Both the position numbers and the translations under genes were made by a program. The notes under the pieces were generated by a model. It had not been told where the DNA came from. It searched no databases and saw nothing but the letters and a program-made list of their open reading frames with translations. From contig DKKO01000001.1 of assembly GCA_002455275.1 (NCBI GenBank), positions 241,026 through 305,025 of the forward strand: a stretch of DNA of 64,000 nt. Reading direction: 5' to 3'. How positions within the stretch are numbered: position 1 is the stretch's first letter; every line of letters starts with the position of its first letter. The stretch comes from Candidatus Saccharibacteria bacterium UBA6664. GTDB lineage: Bacteria; Patescibacteriota; Saccharimonadia; Saccharimonadales; Saccharimonadaceae. This document shows, piece by piece, positions 1 to 8,562 of the stretch.

Positions 1-1
1 T

Positions 2-358
2 CTAATCGTGCAAAAACAATTTGCCCGGAAACTCGTGCCAGGTGATGATCATTTTACCAGTGAGCTGGAGGCGCAGCTTGGCCCCTGGTTTAGTGTACGT
101 ATTCGAAAACCGCTTCGAAAAACTGACTTCACGCCACCGCCAGCTGTCGACACGGTGCTACTGGAAATAAAATTACGTGACGAACCACTGCTCGACCGTG
201 AAGAAGCGCATATCTATCGTGATTTTGTGGCGCACTGTTTCCGTAGGCAAACGTATTTTGCCCAAACCCCACGAAGCCAGGCAAATATATCCGCTGAGCT
301 TCGGCCATCACAGTTAAACTTACAGCAATGGTGCGAGCTTTTTGCGCGTTTTGACTAG
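2..358 (+). CDS. rRNA adenine dimethyltransferase family protein, C-terminal part (partial at window edge)
   Basis: The reading frame is open to the left edge, so only the last ~118 residues are present. They match the C-terminal half of the RsmA/KsgA-Erm family: an FTPPPAVDTVLLEI segment (the conserved F-x-P-x-P-x-V-D stretch) followed by a helical tail with FVAHCFRRQ. These enzymes transfer methyl groups from SAM to N6 of adenine in 16S (RsmA) or 23S (Erm) rRNA. The SAM-binding domain lies outside the window, so the two cannot be separated; the PLLDREE...YRDFVAHCF tail looks slightly more Erm-like. A GTG at 8 is internal, not the true start. Confidence 0.72.
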   Translation, partial: LIVQKQFARKLVPGDDHFTSELEAQLGPWFSVRIRKPLRKTDFTPPPAVDTVLLEIKLRDEPLLDREEAHIYRDFVAHCFRRQTYFAQTPRSQANISAELRPSQLNLQQWCELFARFD

Positions 359-420
359 CTAGACGCTTATGCTCGCAGGTGGTATCATAAGCACATTGAT
401 ACTTGATTGAGGTGCGAGCA

Positions 421-2085
421 ATGGATGAAAAAAATCCGAATCTAGAGGGTGACAAGATTGAAGTAAAAATTGGTGGAGCAAAGCCAGCTGAGCCTACGAC
501 CGACTCGCTTGATAATCTGCCAGAAGTTCCAGAAGTCACCGAAGAGCCTGAAAAGATACTTGATGTCGATGCGGAGCCTGAAAAAGAAATGAAACCAGCG
601 GATGATGAAGAACTTGTCAAAACTGACGAAAGCTCTGAGTCACAGCCAGTTGTAGAGATTGAACCATCAACTGCATCATTGCAAGAGATTGAATTACAGG
701 AAGTGCCCGAACAGCCCGCTGCCGTGTTCTCGCAGCCCAAGAAGAGCCGCAAAAAGCTTATATTTGGCGTAGTGGGCTCAACATTTGTGCTTGCTGCGGC
801 AGGCTGTGTTGGTGCGTGGCTACTGCTAAAGGATGATACGGCAACAACTGCTAGTACCAAGAAAAGTGATACGGTGAAGGTGCAAAAGATGAGCGGAGAA
901 GTAAGCTTGATTGACGGAACTGCTCAGGTAAGCCTTGATAACGAAACATGGAAACCGCTAGCGGTGAATGATCAGGTGAAAGAAGGTTCGTACTACAAAA
1001 CCGATGCTCAAAGTCGCCTCGTGGTGAATCTTGATGATGGCAGCGCGGTGCGTTTAAACAGTAACTCAGCCGTGAAGTTTGACAGCTTAGCCACGAAGGC
1101 GGTAGCGGTAACAAATGTTTCTGGCGAGATGTACAGCCGACTAGTAAAATCAGACCGCACGTTTACAGTGAAAATAGATGACATGCAATACGTTGCCTTG
1201 GGCACCGCATACGTAACACTTAATACTGAGGATACACAGGGTGTTGAAGTATACGAGAGTAAGGTGGGTGTCGTAAAACCTGGCGAAGAGAATGTTGAAG
1301 TTTCCGAGGGTAAGTACTATTACTACAAATCGATCGACACTAAAAAAGAGAAGAAGCTTAATACGCTTTCTATCGATGCGTTGAAAAAGAATAGCTTTGT
1401 AAAATGGAACTATGAGCAAGACAAAAAGATTAGCGAATTTAAAGACGAGCTTGGCTATCTTGAGAACTTTGACAAAGAAACTACCACGAAAGACGATGAA
1501 AAAGATGATGAAAGCAGCGACACCACCGCAAGCCTAAGCCTGAGTGGCGCGAAATATGACACGGGCGTAAAACTAACCTGGAGTTTGAAAAACCTCACCG
1601 CCAGCAAGGGCTTCAAGGTGCTAAAAAGCCTTGATGCTAACCCGACGTTTGGCGAAGACGATGCCGTGTATGTGTCTGATTCAAGCAGTCGGAGTTACGC
1701 GTGGAGTATAAAAGACGGCAAAACGTATCATTTCCGCGTATGTATATACAATGGCAGTGGCTGCAGCAAATACAGCAACGATGTAGCGGTAACTGCTCCG
1801 AAGTCTGATTCGAGCAGCGAACCTAGCGGTACACTCACCCTTTCGCCTTTGGTAGGTAACAACGTAAAATGGAAGCTCGAAGGCTCGGCGCCAAATGGAT
1901 ATAAGCTAGTCTGGTCTACGTCAAAGAACCCCGTCTATCCAGGCAGTGATTTCCACTATTACAGCGATCCAAACGAGAAGTATGGTGAAGTAGATGCCCA
2001 CGGCGGGAAGTACTATGTAAGAGTTTGCATGTATACGGGCAGCGGGTGTGTTAACTACTCGAACCAAATAGAACTAAACTTATAA
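421..2085 (+). CDS. Membrane-anchored FecR-domain protein with C-terminal fibronectin-like repeats
   Basis: About 554 residues. The first ~110 are acidic (Glu/Asp/Pro rich) and probably cytoplasmic. A basic KKSRKK stretch is followed by one membrane helix (~114-137), then a FecR-type domain (~155-300; MSGEVSLIDG..., VNLDDGSAVRLNSNS...), then two related beta domains (~375-460 and ~465-554) that each end in a VC-x-Y-x-GSGC-x-x-YSN motif with a likely disulfide. FecR domains occur in envelope signalling and surface proteins; no ECF sigma factor is adjacent. I prefer ATG 421 with GAGGTG 12 bases upstream over the in-frame TTG at 403. It precedes the flavin/haem operon on the same strand, but a functional link is only inferred. 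Confidence 0.75.
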   Translation: MDEKNPNLEGDKIEVKIGGAKPAEPTTDSLDNLPEVPEVTEEPEKILDVDAEPEKEMKPADDEELVKTDESSESQPVVEIEPSTASLQEIELQEVPEQPAAVFSQPKKSRKKLIFGVVGSTFVLAAAGCVGAWLLLKDDTATTASTKKSDTVKVQKMSGEVSLIDGTAQVSLDNETWKPLAVNDQVKEGSYYKTDAQSRLVVNLDDGSAVRLNSNSAVKFDSLATKAVAVTNVSGEMYSRLVKSDRTFTVKIDDMQYVALGTAYVTLNTEDTQGVEVYESKVGVVKPGEENVEVSEGKYYYYKSIDTKKEKKLNTLSIDALKKNSFVKWNYEQDKKISEFKDELGYLENFDKETTTKDDEKDDESSDTTASLSLSGAKYDTGVKLTWSLKNLTASKGFKVLKSLDANPTFGEDDAVYVSDSSSRSYAWSIKDGKTYHFRVCIYNGSGCSKYSNDVAVTAPKSDSSSEPSGTLTLSPLVGNNVKWKLEGSAPNGYKLVWSTSKNPVYPGSDFHYYSDPNEKYGEVDAHGGKYYVRVCMYTGSGCVNYSNQIELNL

Positions 2086-2124
2086 AGACGAAACACATGC
2101 TAACTATGCAAAAAAGGGATGGTC

Positions 2125-3312
2125 ATGTCGGGCTATACAATAACGAGTGTTGAAAAGATAACTCGTTCGACATTACTCGTAAGTTTGCAGCATGAAGATG
2201 GTGCTCCGATTTTGTTTCAGCCGGGCCAATATGCCGCTATAAATGGCTATCGAAACAAACGACCAATGCCCGTGCGCTGCTTCTCGATAGTGAGTTCGCC
2301 AACCGAACAAGACATACTGCAATTCTCGATGCGCGTACGCGGTAAGTTCACTACTGCGCTTTCAGGGCTAAATGTAGGTGACAGAGTTGACGTTCAAGGG
2401 CCTTACGGGGGCTTTGTGCTGAATACGCACCTCGATCAACACGTTGTGTTGTTGGCTGGAGGTATCGGGATAACACCATTTATGAGCATGTTGCGATTTG
2501 TTGATATTACCAAAGCACCTACGACGGTAGATTTGCTGTATTCATCTGCTTCGCAAGACGATATTCCGTTTGGTGATGAAATTGTAGCTCGAGCCTCAGC
2601 CAATGCATTGCTCCGACCATTGTTTGTTGTCGACCAAGGTGATACGAATAAGTATTCGAAACAATTTATGGCAAGCGGACGCGTAACAGACGAGGTAATA
2701 AAGAGCCATATAGGTGAAAAACTTTCCGATGTGAATACGGCATTTTATATTTGTGGGCCGCCACCCTTTATGAACGCCGTGCTAAAGACTCTGCAAGGTT
2801 TGGGCGTACCAAAGAATCGGATTCGTACCGAAGCATTTAGCCAAGGGCCGAATAGACAAACGGGAAAAGTAGTCGACTGGCCATTTAGCATGTACGCAAT
2901 GGGTGCTGCGAGCATGTCATTAGCGAGCTTTGCGATACTGATAGCGGATATTGCTAAGTCTGTGCCATCTGATGACAGTATTGAGCTTCAGAAACGACTA
3001 ACTGCCGAGCTCTCAACAAATAATCGACAGGCAGACTTAGACGATATTATTGCGTCGATGCCTTCAGAAAAATCTGACGCAAAATCATCAACTGCACTAA
3101 AGAAAGCGATTGCCGAAGCCAAAAAGCGTGCAAAGCAATCTAGTGGCTCCACTTCTACGATTGTGTACTACGATACGCCTGTTTCAAGCGGCTCGTCTAC
3201 AGCTTCTTCCAGTTCAAATACATCTTCGACACCAAGCACGCCTACGACACCGACTACACCTACCACACCGGTGTGTACCACCTCGCAGAGTGGAGTGAAA
3301 ACATGCGTCTAA
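2125..3312 (+). CDS. Ferredoxin-NAD(P)+ reductase-type flavoprotein with membrane helix and Thr/Pro-rich tail
   Basis: Residues ~1-100 form an FAD-binding FR-type barrel (RCFSIVSSP, the R-x-Y/F-S-x-x-S flavin motif) and ~105-215 an NAD-binding domain (GGIGITPFMSML near the start, FYICGPPPFMNAV near the end). It should move electrons between NAD(P)H and a partner through FAD. A membrane helix at ~252-274 and a long Ser/Thr/Pro tail (repeated TTP units, two terminal cysteines) are unusual additions that tether it to the membrane. ATG 2125 gives a normal spacing from AAAAGGGA; the in-frame ATG 2119 is too close. It overlaps apbE by 10 bases and heads a four-gene redox operon. Confidence 0.83.
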   Translation: MSGYTITSVEKITRSTLLVSLQHEDGAPILFQPGQYAAINGYRNKRPMPVRCFSIVSSPTEQDILQFSMRVRGKFTTALSGLNVGDRVDVQGPYGGFVLNTHLDQHVVLLAGGIGITPFMSMLRFVDITKAPTTVDLLYSSASQDDIPFGDEIVARASANALLRPLFVVDQGDTNKYSKQFMASGRVTDEVIKSHIGEKLSDVNTAFYICGPPPFMNAVLKTLQGLGVPKNRIRTEAFSQGPNRQTGKVVDWPFSMYAMGAASMSLASFAILIADIAKSVPSDDSIELQKRLTAELSTNNRQADLDDIIASMPSEKSDAKSSTALKKAIAEAKKRAKQSSGSTSTIVYYDTPVSSGSSTASSSSNTSSTPSTPTTPTTPTTPVCTTSQSGVKTCV

Positions 3313-4259
3313 AACTGGTCGAGACAAAACTAGCGCTAGGTGGTGATGCCACGCTGATGCTAGTGGGGCAGGATATGGCAATGCTTGAATCGATAGCCAA
3401 GCGACTATGGGCTGAGATTTTTGTGTTCGAAAGGCAATTTAGCCGGTTTGTTCCTGCTAGCGAACTTTCGCAGTTTAACCGCCAGGCAGGCGTGCGAACA
3501 AAGGTATCTGCATCATTTCTTGAATTGTTACAAGCATCGAATGCAATGAGTGCATTAACGAACCAGTTGCATAATCCATTTATATTGCCAGCACTACAAA
3601 AGAATGGCTACAGCAAATCGGCCGTAAAGGGCTACGAAAACGATCCTACCGACGACTACCGGTCGCGAAAAGTAGTTAGCCCCGAGCTACTTCATATAGA
3701 CGAAGATGGTTTTGTAACAATTCCCATTCATACTGCCATAGATATGGGCGGCTGTGGCAAGGGCTACTTGCTCGACAAACTAAGTAAACTGCTTGAAGCT
3801 GAAGATGTTGATGGCTACTGGTTGTCGTTGAGCGGTGATATTATTTGTGCTGGCAAAGATAGCGAAGCAGATGCATGGCATACGACAATTCAAGCAGCCG
3901 ATGAAACATCCGAACTTCCGTACATTGAAGTATCGGGTACTCCAATGGGTATTGCGACATCTGGTACATTTCGGCGCGAGTCGCATTCAACGAAAGCCCA
4001 AGGGTGGCATCATATAATAGACCCAGCCACCGGCAAGCCAGGCACTACGGACATAAAGCTGGCGACTGTAGTAGCAAGGTCTGCTATTGCTGCAGATGTG
4101 CTGGCTTCGGCCGCCGTACTGCTTGGCAGCGAAAAAGCACGGAAATTCTTAAGCGGTCTTACTGAAGTAACGGACTATTGCCTACAAACAGAAATGAATA
4201 CTACGACAGCAGGTGAGCATCTGCATGAAATATCAAAGCTAGAAGGGGCGAAAGTATGA
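3303..4259 (+). CDS. apbE: FAD:protein FMN transferase (ApbE family)
   Basis: About 318 residues covering the ApbE domain. Seen: FSRFVPASELSQFN near the N-terminus, AIDMGGCGKGYLLDKL (the family's D-x-G-G-x-x-K-G-Y segment), LSLSGDI, GIATSGTFRR and HHIIDPATGKPG. ApbE enzymes use FAD and Mg2+ to attach FMN to a Ser/Thr of partner redox proteins, usually on the outer face of the membrane. No lipobox or signal peptide is visible, so export is uncertain. ATG 3303 is chosen because the family N-terminus starts there and because it overlaps the reductase end; the upstream GTG 3273 lies inside the reductase tail. No FMN_bind-type acceptor is encoded in the window. Confidence 0.88.
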   Translation: MRLKLVETKLALGGDATLMLVGQDMAMLESIAKRLWAEIFVFERQFSRFVPASELSQFNRQAGVRTKVSASFLELLQASNAMSALTNQLHNPFILPALQKNGYSKSAVKGYENDPTDDYRSRKVVSPELLHIDEDGFVTIPIHTAIDMGGCGKGYLLDKLSKLLEAEDVDGYWLSLSGDIICAGKDSEADAWHTTIQAADETSELPYIEVSGTPMGIATSGTFRRESHSTKAQGWHHIIDPATGKPGTTDIKLATVVARSAIAADVLASAAVLLGSEKARKFLSGLTEVTDYCLQTEMNTTTAGEHLHEISKLEGAKV

Positions 4260-4963
4260 AACGAGTTGTCGGTCTCGTAATGGTTTGTCTTTTGGGTGTT
4301 GGAGCATTGTTTCCCGCTCCACAAGTAGCCGCAGTTAGCTCGGGCGAAGTAACAGTAGAAGCCGCCCCAAACGGCACAGTGGGTAATCGCATACATGAAC
4401 GGTTCGTATCGTCGTGGCCATGGTATGTATCTCGTGCGTCTGGTCTGATCGCTGCTCTCGCATTGATAGTATTGATGCTCAGCGGAATAGGGCAAATTAC
4501 CGGCAGAACGTTTAGATACCTAGACCCTCTAACGGCATGGGCATCACACCGTGCGCTGGGTATTACCTTTACAGTTGCGGTGCTGGTACACGTAGTGCTC
4601 TTGTTGTTCGATCATTTCATATCGTTTAATATTCTCGATATCCTCATTCCGTGGTTATCTGACTACAAGCCGCTGACTTTATTTGGCGTCAAGCTAGGTT
4701 CGTTGTACGTGGCACTGGGCGTGTTGGCAATGTATCTGGTGCTTATCGTCACTATAACCTCACTTTTGTGGGTAGAGAAGAAGCCACACACATGGAAGTG
4801 GCTACATTTACTATCTTACATCGCAGTTGCATTTGTTTTTGTTCACGCTTTGTTCATTGGTACTGATCTTGCATCTGGCCCGCTAAGATGGTTGTGGCTT
4901 GCGCTTAACGGCGCCGTTCTGGCAGCTGTAGTAGCACGGTTGTGGAGGGCTTGGACAATATGA
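4256..4963 (+). CDS. Ferric-reductase-like transmembrane b-type cytochrome
   Basis: 235 residues. A signal-like hydrophobic N-terminus ending near PQVAAV is followed by about five membrane helices (~60-80, 98-121, 144-172, 182-205, 209-230). Histidines fall in a ferric-reductase-like pattern: SHRALG, VLVHVVLL, KWLHLLSY, FVFVHALF, suiting two stacked b haems. It should pass electrons across the membrane from the co-encoded flavin reductase. Start and stop overlaps (ATGA at both ends) show translational coupling with apbE and the downstream gene. The closest concept is the ferric reductase-like domain family (NOX/MsrQ/YedZ type); the electron acceptor is unknown. Confidence 0.82.
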   Translation: MKRVVGLVMVCLLGVGALFPAPQVAAVSSGEVTVEAAPNGTVGNRIHERFVSSWPWYVSRASGLIAALALIVLMLSGIGQITGRTFRYLDPLTAWASHRALGITFTVAVLVHVVLLLFDHFISFNILDILIPWLSDYKPLTLFGVKLGSLYVALGVLAMYLVLIVTITSLLWVEKKPHTWKWLHLLSYIAVAFVFVHALFIGTDLASGPLRWLWLALNGAVLAAVVARLWRAWTI

Positions 4964-5877
4964 GCAAAGAACTAACTCATGTTGAGAATGTGTGGAGGGG
5001 AAGAATACTACGCGCAGTGTTTTTCATCTCGCTATTACTTGCAATAACCACATATTTATATCAATTAGTAGGCTCGGTTCAGTTATTCACGCTTCCCCGA
5101 GGTAGCGTGGAACTTTCAATGCCGTATACAAAATATTTAGCGGGCGAGTCGATCTCTATTACCGTTACCAATAACTTCTCGACACCTATCAATATTTCAA
5201 ACGATTGCCCCTACGAGCCTTTAGCGGTGTATGCTTACAAAGAGAAGACATGGAAACGTATACATTCCAAATCGAAGACAAGAGAGTGTAAGGAAGAAGA
5301 TAGCACCGTGCTTATTCGGCCAGGAACGAGCGTTACAACCAATTTTGATGCATGGCCAGATTTATTTAAGAACCCAGGTAAATACAGAATAGCCTTACAA
5401 GTGCAGTATTACGAGTACATACCGTATAGAGATTTTGAGGTGGTAAAAAAGCCAACCGTTAAAACGGCAAAGTCTAGTAGTGGCTCAAAAACGACAGTAG
5501 TTCGTCGGACTACAACTCAAACTCAAACCAGTTCAGGTAGCGCCTCATCAAACAATGACGACGAGGAAGACGAAGATGAGACACAGGCAGCGCCATCGAA
5601 CCCGCAAACGTACGTAATGTATGTGACATCATCGGGCAACTACAATGTAACATCGATACATCTAGACAGGGGCGACACGCTGACAATTATCTATTCTCAG
5701 CCACGTTCCGGTGAAGTAAGAACTAGATTTACGTCTCTTAACGGATCTCCACCTGTCGCCTCACTAACGGTAGATAGCGAATTTACATCAAGAAGTCGCG
5801 TGTTTTCTTCAGCGGGCAGCTGGCGCTATAAGGCAGATGATCATAGCGGCAATAGCGGTACGATAGTAGTAGAATAA
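4960..5877 (+). CDS. Membrane-anchored two-domain protein with a cupredoxin-like C-terminus lacking the usual copper ligands
   Basis: About 305 residues. One membrane helix (~residues 20-42) is followed by an Ig-like beta domain (~50-165; ITVTNNFSTPINI, GKYRIALQV), a Ser/Thr/Asp/Glu linker, and a C-terminal ~90-residue domain with the cupredoxin outline (TSSGNYNVTSIHLDRGDTL ... WRYKADDHSGNSGTIVV). In a copper-binding cupredoxin this end usually carries Cys-x-x-His and Met; here alanine replaces Cys and only the His is kept. ATG 4960 overlaps the previous stop (ATGA), making it the last gene of the redox operon. It may be a structural partner on the outer face rather than a copper carrier. Confidence 0.62.
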   Translation: MSKELTHVENVWRGRILRAVFFISLLLAITTYLYQLVGSVQLFTLPRGSVELSMPYTKYLAGESISITVTNNFSTPINISNDCPYEPLAVYAYKEKTWKRIHSKSKTRECKEEDSTVLIRPGTSVTTNFDAWPDLFKNPGKYRIALQVQYYEYIPYRDFEVVKKPTVKTAKSSSGSKTTVVRRTTTQTQTSSGSASSNNDDEEDEDETQAAPSNPQTYVMYVTSSGNYNVTSIHLDRGDTLTIIYSQPRSGEVRTRFTSLNGSPPVASLTVDSEFTSRSRVFSSAGSWRYKADDHSGNSGTIVVE

Positions 5878-5928
5878 CATTGTTTAAATTCTCGCAAATG
5901 TATCGCTGTTGTGGTACTATGCGAGCAT

Positions 5929-7416
5929 ATGAAAACATTTCACCGCTTTTACAAAAAACATACCAACGCAATGTCATCCTTGCTGCTTCTGAGCGCAGGC
6001 GCTGTAGTCGCCCTAGTTATTAGCTCATCACTCAACGTGCGAGCACTCGATACTACATTTTATGTGACCGAAGATACTACCATTTCTGCGAAAGCACCAA
6101 ATGCTACCGCAGGAGGTGATGTAAAGACGGTAGTCTGTGGCGCAGGCACCTCTGTGTGTTCTGTTGATTCAGCCGCAGAAAAACGAAGTTTGTTCAAGTT
6201 TAACGTTACCGGACTAACAGAGCCTGTCGTAAGCGCAAAACTACGTCTATACGCTCTTACCAGCTCAGTGCCATCACTTTCTATCCAGCGCGTAACGGGC
6301 GAGTGGTCCGAAACAACTGCAACATGGAACAATGCGGGTGGTTTGCAAACTTCAGGTGACGTGTTTACTACCACTGCCGGGGCAAAGGCTGGTTGGTACG
6401 AAGCGACGATTACGAGTGCGATTACGGGCGATGGAACCTACGGCTTTGTCGTAACCACTCCAAGCAGTGTTACAACTCGACTTTCAACAAAAGAAGCTAC
6501 TAATACGAGCCTACGCGCACAACTGATAGTAACCACCCAAGATTCAACCGAGCCACCAGCTCAGGTTGAAAAGGTTGTTGCGGCAGGAGATATCTCAACG
6601 AAGACTCTTACCGGTGGTAACAAGAAGACTGCAGACTTGATAAAGACGATTAACCCAGATCGAGTACTAACATTAGGCGATGGTCAATATGACAGCGGTA
6701 GTCTTGCTGATTACACAAAGTTCTTCGGTGCAACCTGGGGGCAGTTTAAAGACAAAATTTATCCATCTGTTGGCCACCACGACTATTATACCGACACAAC
6801 TGCTAGCGGCTACTTTAGCTACTTTGGCGACAGAGCTACACCGCTTGAGCCTGGTTGCCGAGCAAGCTGTAAGGGCTATTATAGTTTCGACAGTGGCAAC
6901 TGGCACTTTGTAGCACTAAACACAAATCACAAGAATAGTGCTGGCGTCGAGTGCTCATACTTGGCTTGTGGAGCCGGTTCTGAACAACTAGAATGGCTGG
7001 CCTCTGATTTGGCTGCAAATACCAAGCCGTGTACTTTGGCATATTGGTCCGACCCGCGATGGTCATCCGGTACGAAACATGGCGACGGGACTCATGTTGC
7101 GGCAATTTGGCAATTACTTGACCAATACAATGTAGACATTGCACTAAACGGCCATGAACATTTTTACGAGAGATTCGACAAACAAGATGCAAATCGCAAT
7201 CAGGATCCACAAGGTACACGTCAGTTTACTGTCGGAACCGGCGGTAACGGTGGTCTGTATCCATTTGGTACACCGAAGCCAAATAGCCAAGTACGTTACA
7301 ACGGTGGCAATGGCGTCCTAGAGCTTGATTTAAGTGACAGTGGCTATGACTGGACTTTCAGGAGTATCGCAGGCCTAACATTTACCGACTCTGGTAGTGG
7401 CAGCTGTAACCCCTAG
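5929..7416 (+). CDS. Secreted DNRLRE-domain metallophosphoesterase-like protein with altered metal motifs
   Basis: 495 residues: N-terminal signal/anchor helix (~15-35), a DNRLRE-type carbohydrate-binding-like beta domain (~37-205; RLYALTSS, GEWSETTATWNN), and a calcineurin-like phosphoesterase domain (~210-475). The phosphoesterase motifs are GDIS, LGDGQYDSG, VGHHDY, AYWSDPRWSSG and LNGHEHFYERF. Relatives normally have GNHD/E and WHHP; here Asn is replaced by His and the motif-IV His by Ser, so activity is uncertain. The start is ATG 5929, eight bases after a TACTAT -10 (5915-5920); the mRNA would be leaderless, ruling out the longer frame from 5911. Probably an extracellular or surface enzyme. 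Confidence 0.83.
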   Translation: MKTFHRFYKKHTNAMSSLLLLSAGAVVALVISSSLNVRALDTTFYVTEDTTISAKAPNATAGGDVKTVVCGAGTSVCSVDSAAEKRSLFKFNVTGLTEPVVSAKLRLYALTSSVPSLSIQRVTGEWSETTATWNNAGGLQTSGDVFTTTAGAKAGWYEATITSAITGDGTYGFVVTTPSSVTTRLSTKEATNTSLRAQLIVTTQDSTEPPAQVEKVVAAGDISTKTLTGGNKKTADLIKTINPDRVLTLGDGQYDSGSLADYTKFFGATWGQFKDKIYPSVGHHDYYTDTTASGYFSYFGDRATPLEPGCRASCKGYYSFDSGNWHFVALNTNHKNSAGVECSYLACGAGSEQLEWLASDLAANTKPCTLAYWSDPRWSSGTKHGDGTHVAAIWQLLDQYNVDIALNGHEHFYERFDKQDANRNQDPQGTRQFTVGTGGNGGLYPFGTPKPNSQVRYNGGNGVLELDLSDSGYDWTFRSIAGLTFTDSGSGSCNP

Positions 7417-7444
7417 CGTCTGAGTATTATGGTATAGTTATACC

Positions 7445-7648
7445 ATGAAAAAACTGTATCGCTCGACAACCGACAAGAAGATCGCTGGCGTTTGCGGGGG
7501 TATCGCGGAATACTTCGATATTGACCCAACAATCGTGCGAATAATCTTCGTGGCGTTGTTACTACCAGGTGGCTTACCCGGGCTACTACCGTACCTTATA
7601 CTGTGGGTTGTAGTACCTACAGAAGCTACGGCGGGCAAAACAAAGTAG
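7445..7648 (+). CDS. PspC-domain membrane protein
   Basis: 67 residues almost entirely made of a PspC domain: KKLYRSTTDKKIAGVCGGIAEYFDIDPTIVRIIFV followed by a membrane segment LPGLLPYLILWVVVP. PspC proteins sit in the inner membrane and take part in envelope stress responses, although stand-alone short forms have no defined role. ATG 7445 lies exactly six bases after TATAGT (7433-7438), so the message should be leaderless. Confidence 0.9.
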   Translation: MKKLYRSTTDKKIAGVCGGIAEYFDIDPTIVRIIFVALLLPGGLPGLLPYLILWVVVPTEATAGKTK

Positions 7649-7718
7649 TAGATTTTGCCAATTCGGCAGGAATGTCGTACTATATTACGTAATATCACAC
7701 CACATATATGGAGCATGC

Positions 7719-8531
7719 ATGAAAAAAATCTCAATAGCAGCGTTGGCAGCAGTAGCAGTATTGGTCGGAGGACTTTTGGTAACTCAGCTGACCCGCGTAA
7801 ACGCAGTAACTTCTGAAACTCAATACAGTTACGATTTGAGTAATGTACAAAATGGTGCAGTAGTAAATCAAGCAACAAAAAATAGTGGAGCCAAGCTCTA
7901 CCTTCAGGGCAACTGGTCACAACATTCGTCAGGCGTACAATTTGATGGCAATAAAACGAACATGCAATCAGTTGGTCAGGCTAAACCAGGCAGCACTGCT
8001 ACCTTAACGGCGTCCGATGCGATTGGCGCTGGAGTTGAATTTCAGTACGATGCTTCAGCCGGGGTTTGTACTTCTGACTCGCGAAACGTCACCCAAATTG
8101 GCCGATTTGCTACTGGAGCAAGCCAGCTGAAGATTCAACTTAGTAGCTGTAGCGCCAACAAAAAGGCAACCTTCGTAGAATGTCGAGTTGTTGGTAGTGG
8201 CGCGGTCTCTACGGATAAACCAGTTCGAAGCACGTTGGCGCTTGTAGATGGCATGATGTATGTTGCCAGTTGCGCACGTGACGTCAAAACCGGCTCAACA
8301 CGACCTGTCACCCTGAACGTGACACCTGTCGGTGGCCAAACAGTAAGTAACGTATTCGCTTATCGTGATTCAGGTACATTTAATGCTACTGGCTACCTAA
8401 GCGTTGGTAACAAATACCCACTTCCAACTATTTCTAAGAATACAGATCAGTTTACTGGTATTATATCTCGAGTCGTCTACTGTAGCGCAGCAAGCCTCAG
8501 CGACGTGGATGCTTGTTTGGCCTCATGGTAA
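7719..8531 (+). CDS. Secreted protein, possible LamG/concanavalin-like fold
   Basis: 270 residues. A clear Sec signal or anchor (KKISIAALAAVAVLVGGLLV, ending near RVNAV) precedes a beta-rich, Ser/Thr/Asn-rich body with about five cysteines, suggesting an exported disulfide-bonded protein. The order of motifs (GVQFDG near residue 70, late TGIISRVVYC) recalls laminin-G/concanavalin-like jelly rolls, but the match is weak. ATG 7719 has GGAG just upstream and a TATATT -10 at 7681-7686; the ATG at 7708 is out of frame. No function can be assigned. Confidence 0.6.
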   Translation: MKKISIAALAAVAVLVGGLLVTQLTRVNAVTSETQYSYDLSNVQNGAVVNQATKNSGAKLYLQGNWSQHSSGVQFDGNKTNMQSVGQAKPGSTATLTASDAIGAGVEFQYDASAGVCTSDSRNVTQIGRFATGASQLKIQLSSCSANKKATFVECRVVGSGAVSTDKPVRSTLALVDGMMYVASCARDVKTGSTRPVTLNVTPVGGQTVSNVFAYRDSGTFNATGYLSVGNKYPLPTISKNTDQFTGIISRVVYCSAASLSDVDACLASW

Positions 8532-8562
8532 AACTGCTCACGCTCTGACATAATAGGCTCAT

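Noticed and set aside
403..420. TTG start for the FecR protein
   Set aside because: ATG 421 has the better-placed GAGGTG; TTG has none.
2119..2160. SGYTITS near the N-terminus of the flavin reductase as an ApbE flavinylation site
   Set aside because: It resembles the S-G-x-T-x-S/T motif, but it is the first beta strand of the FAD-binding barrel and lacks an FMN_bind domain.
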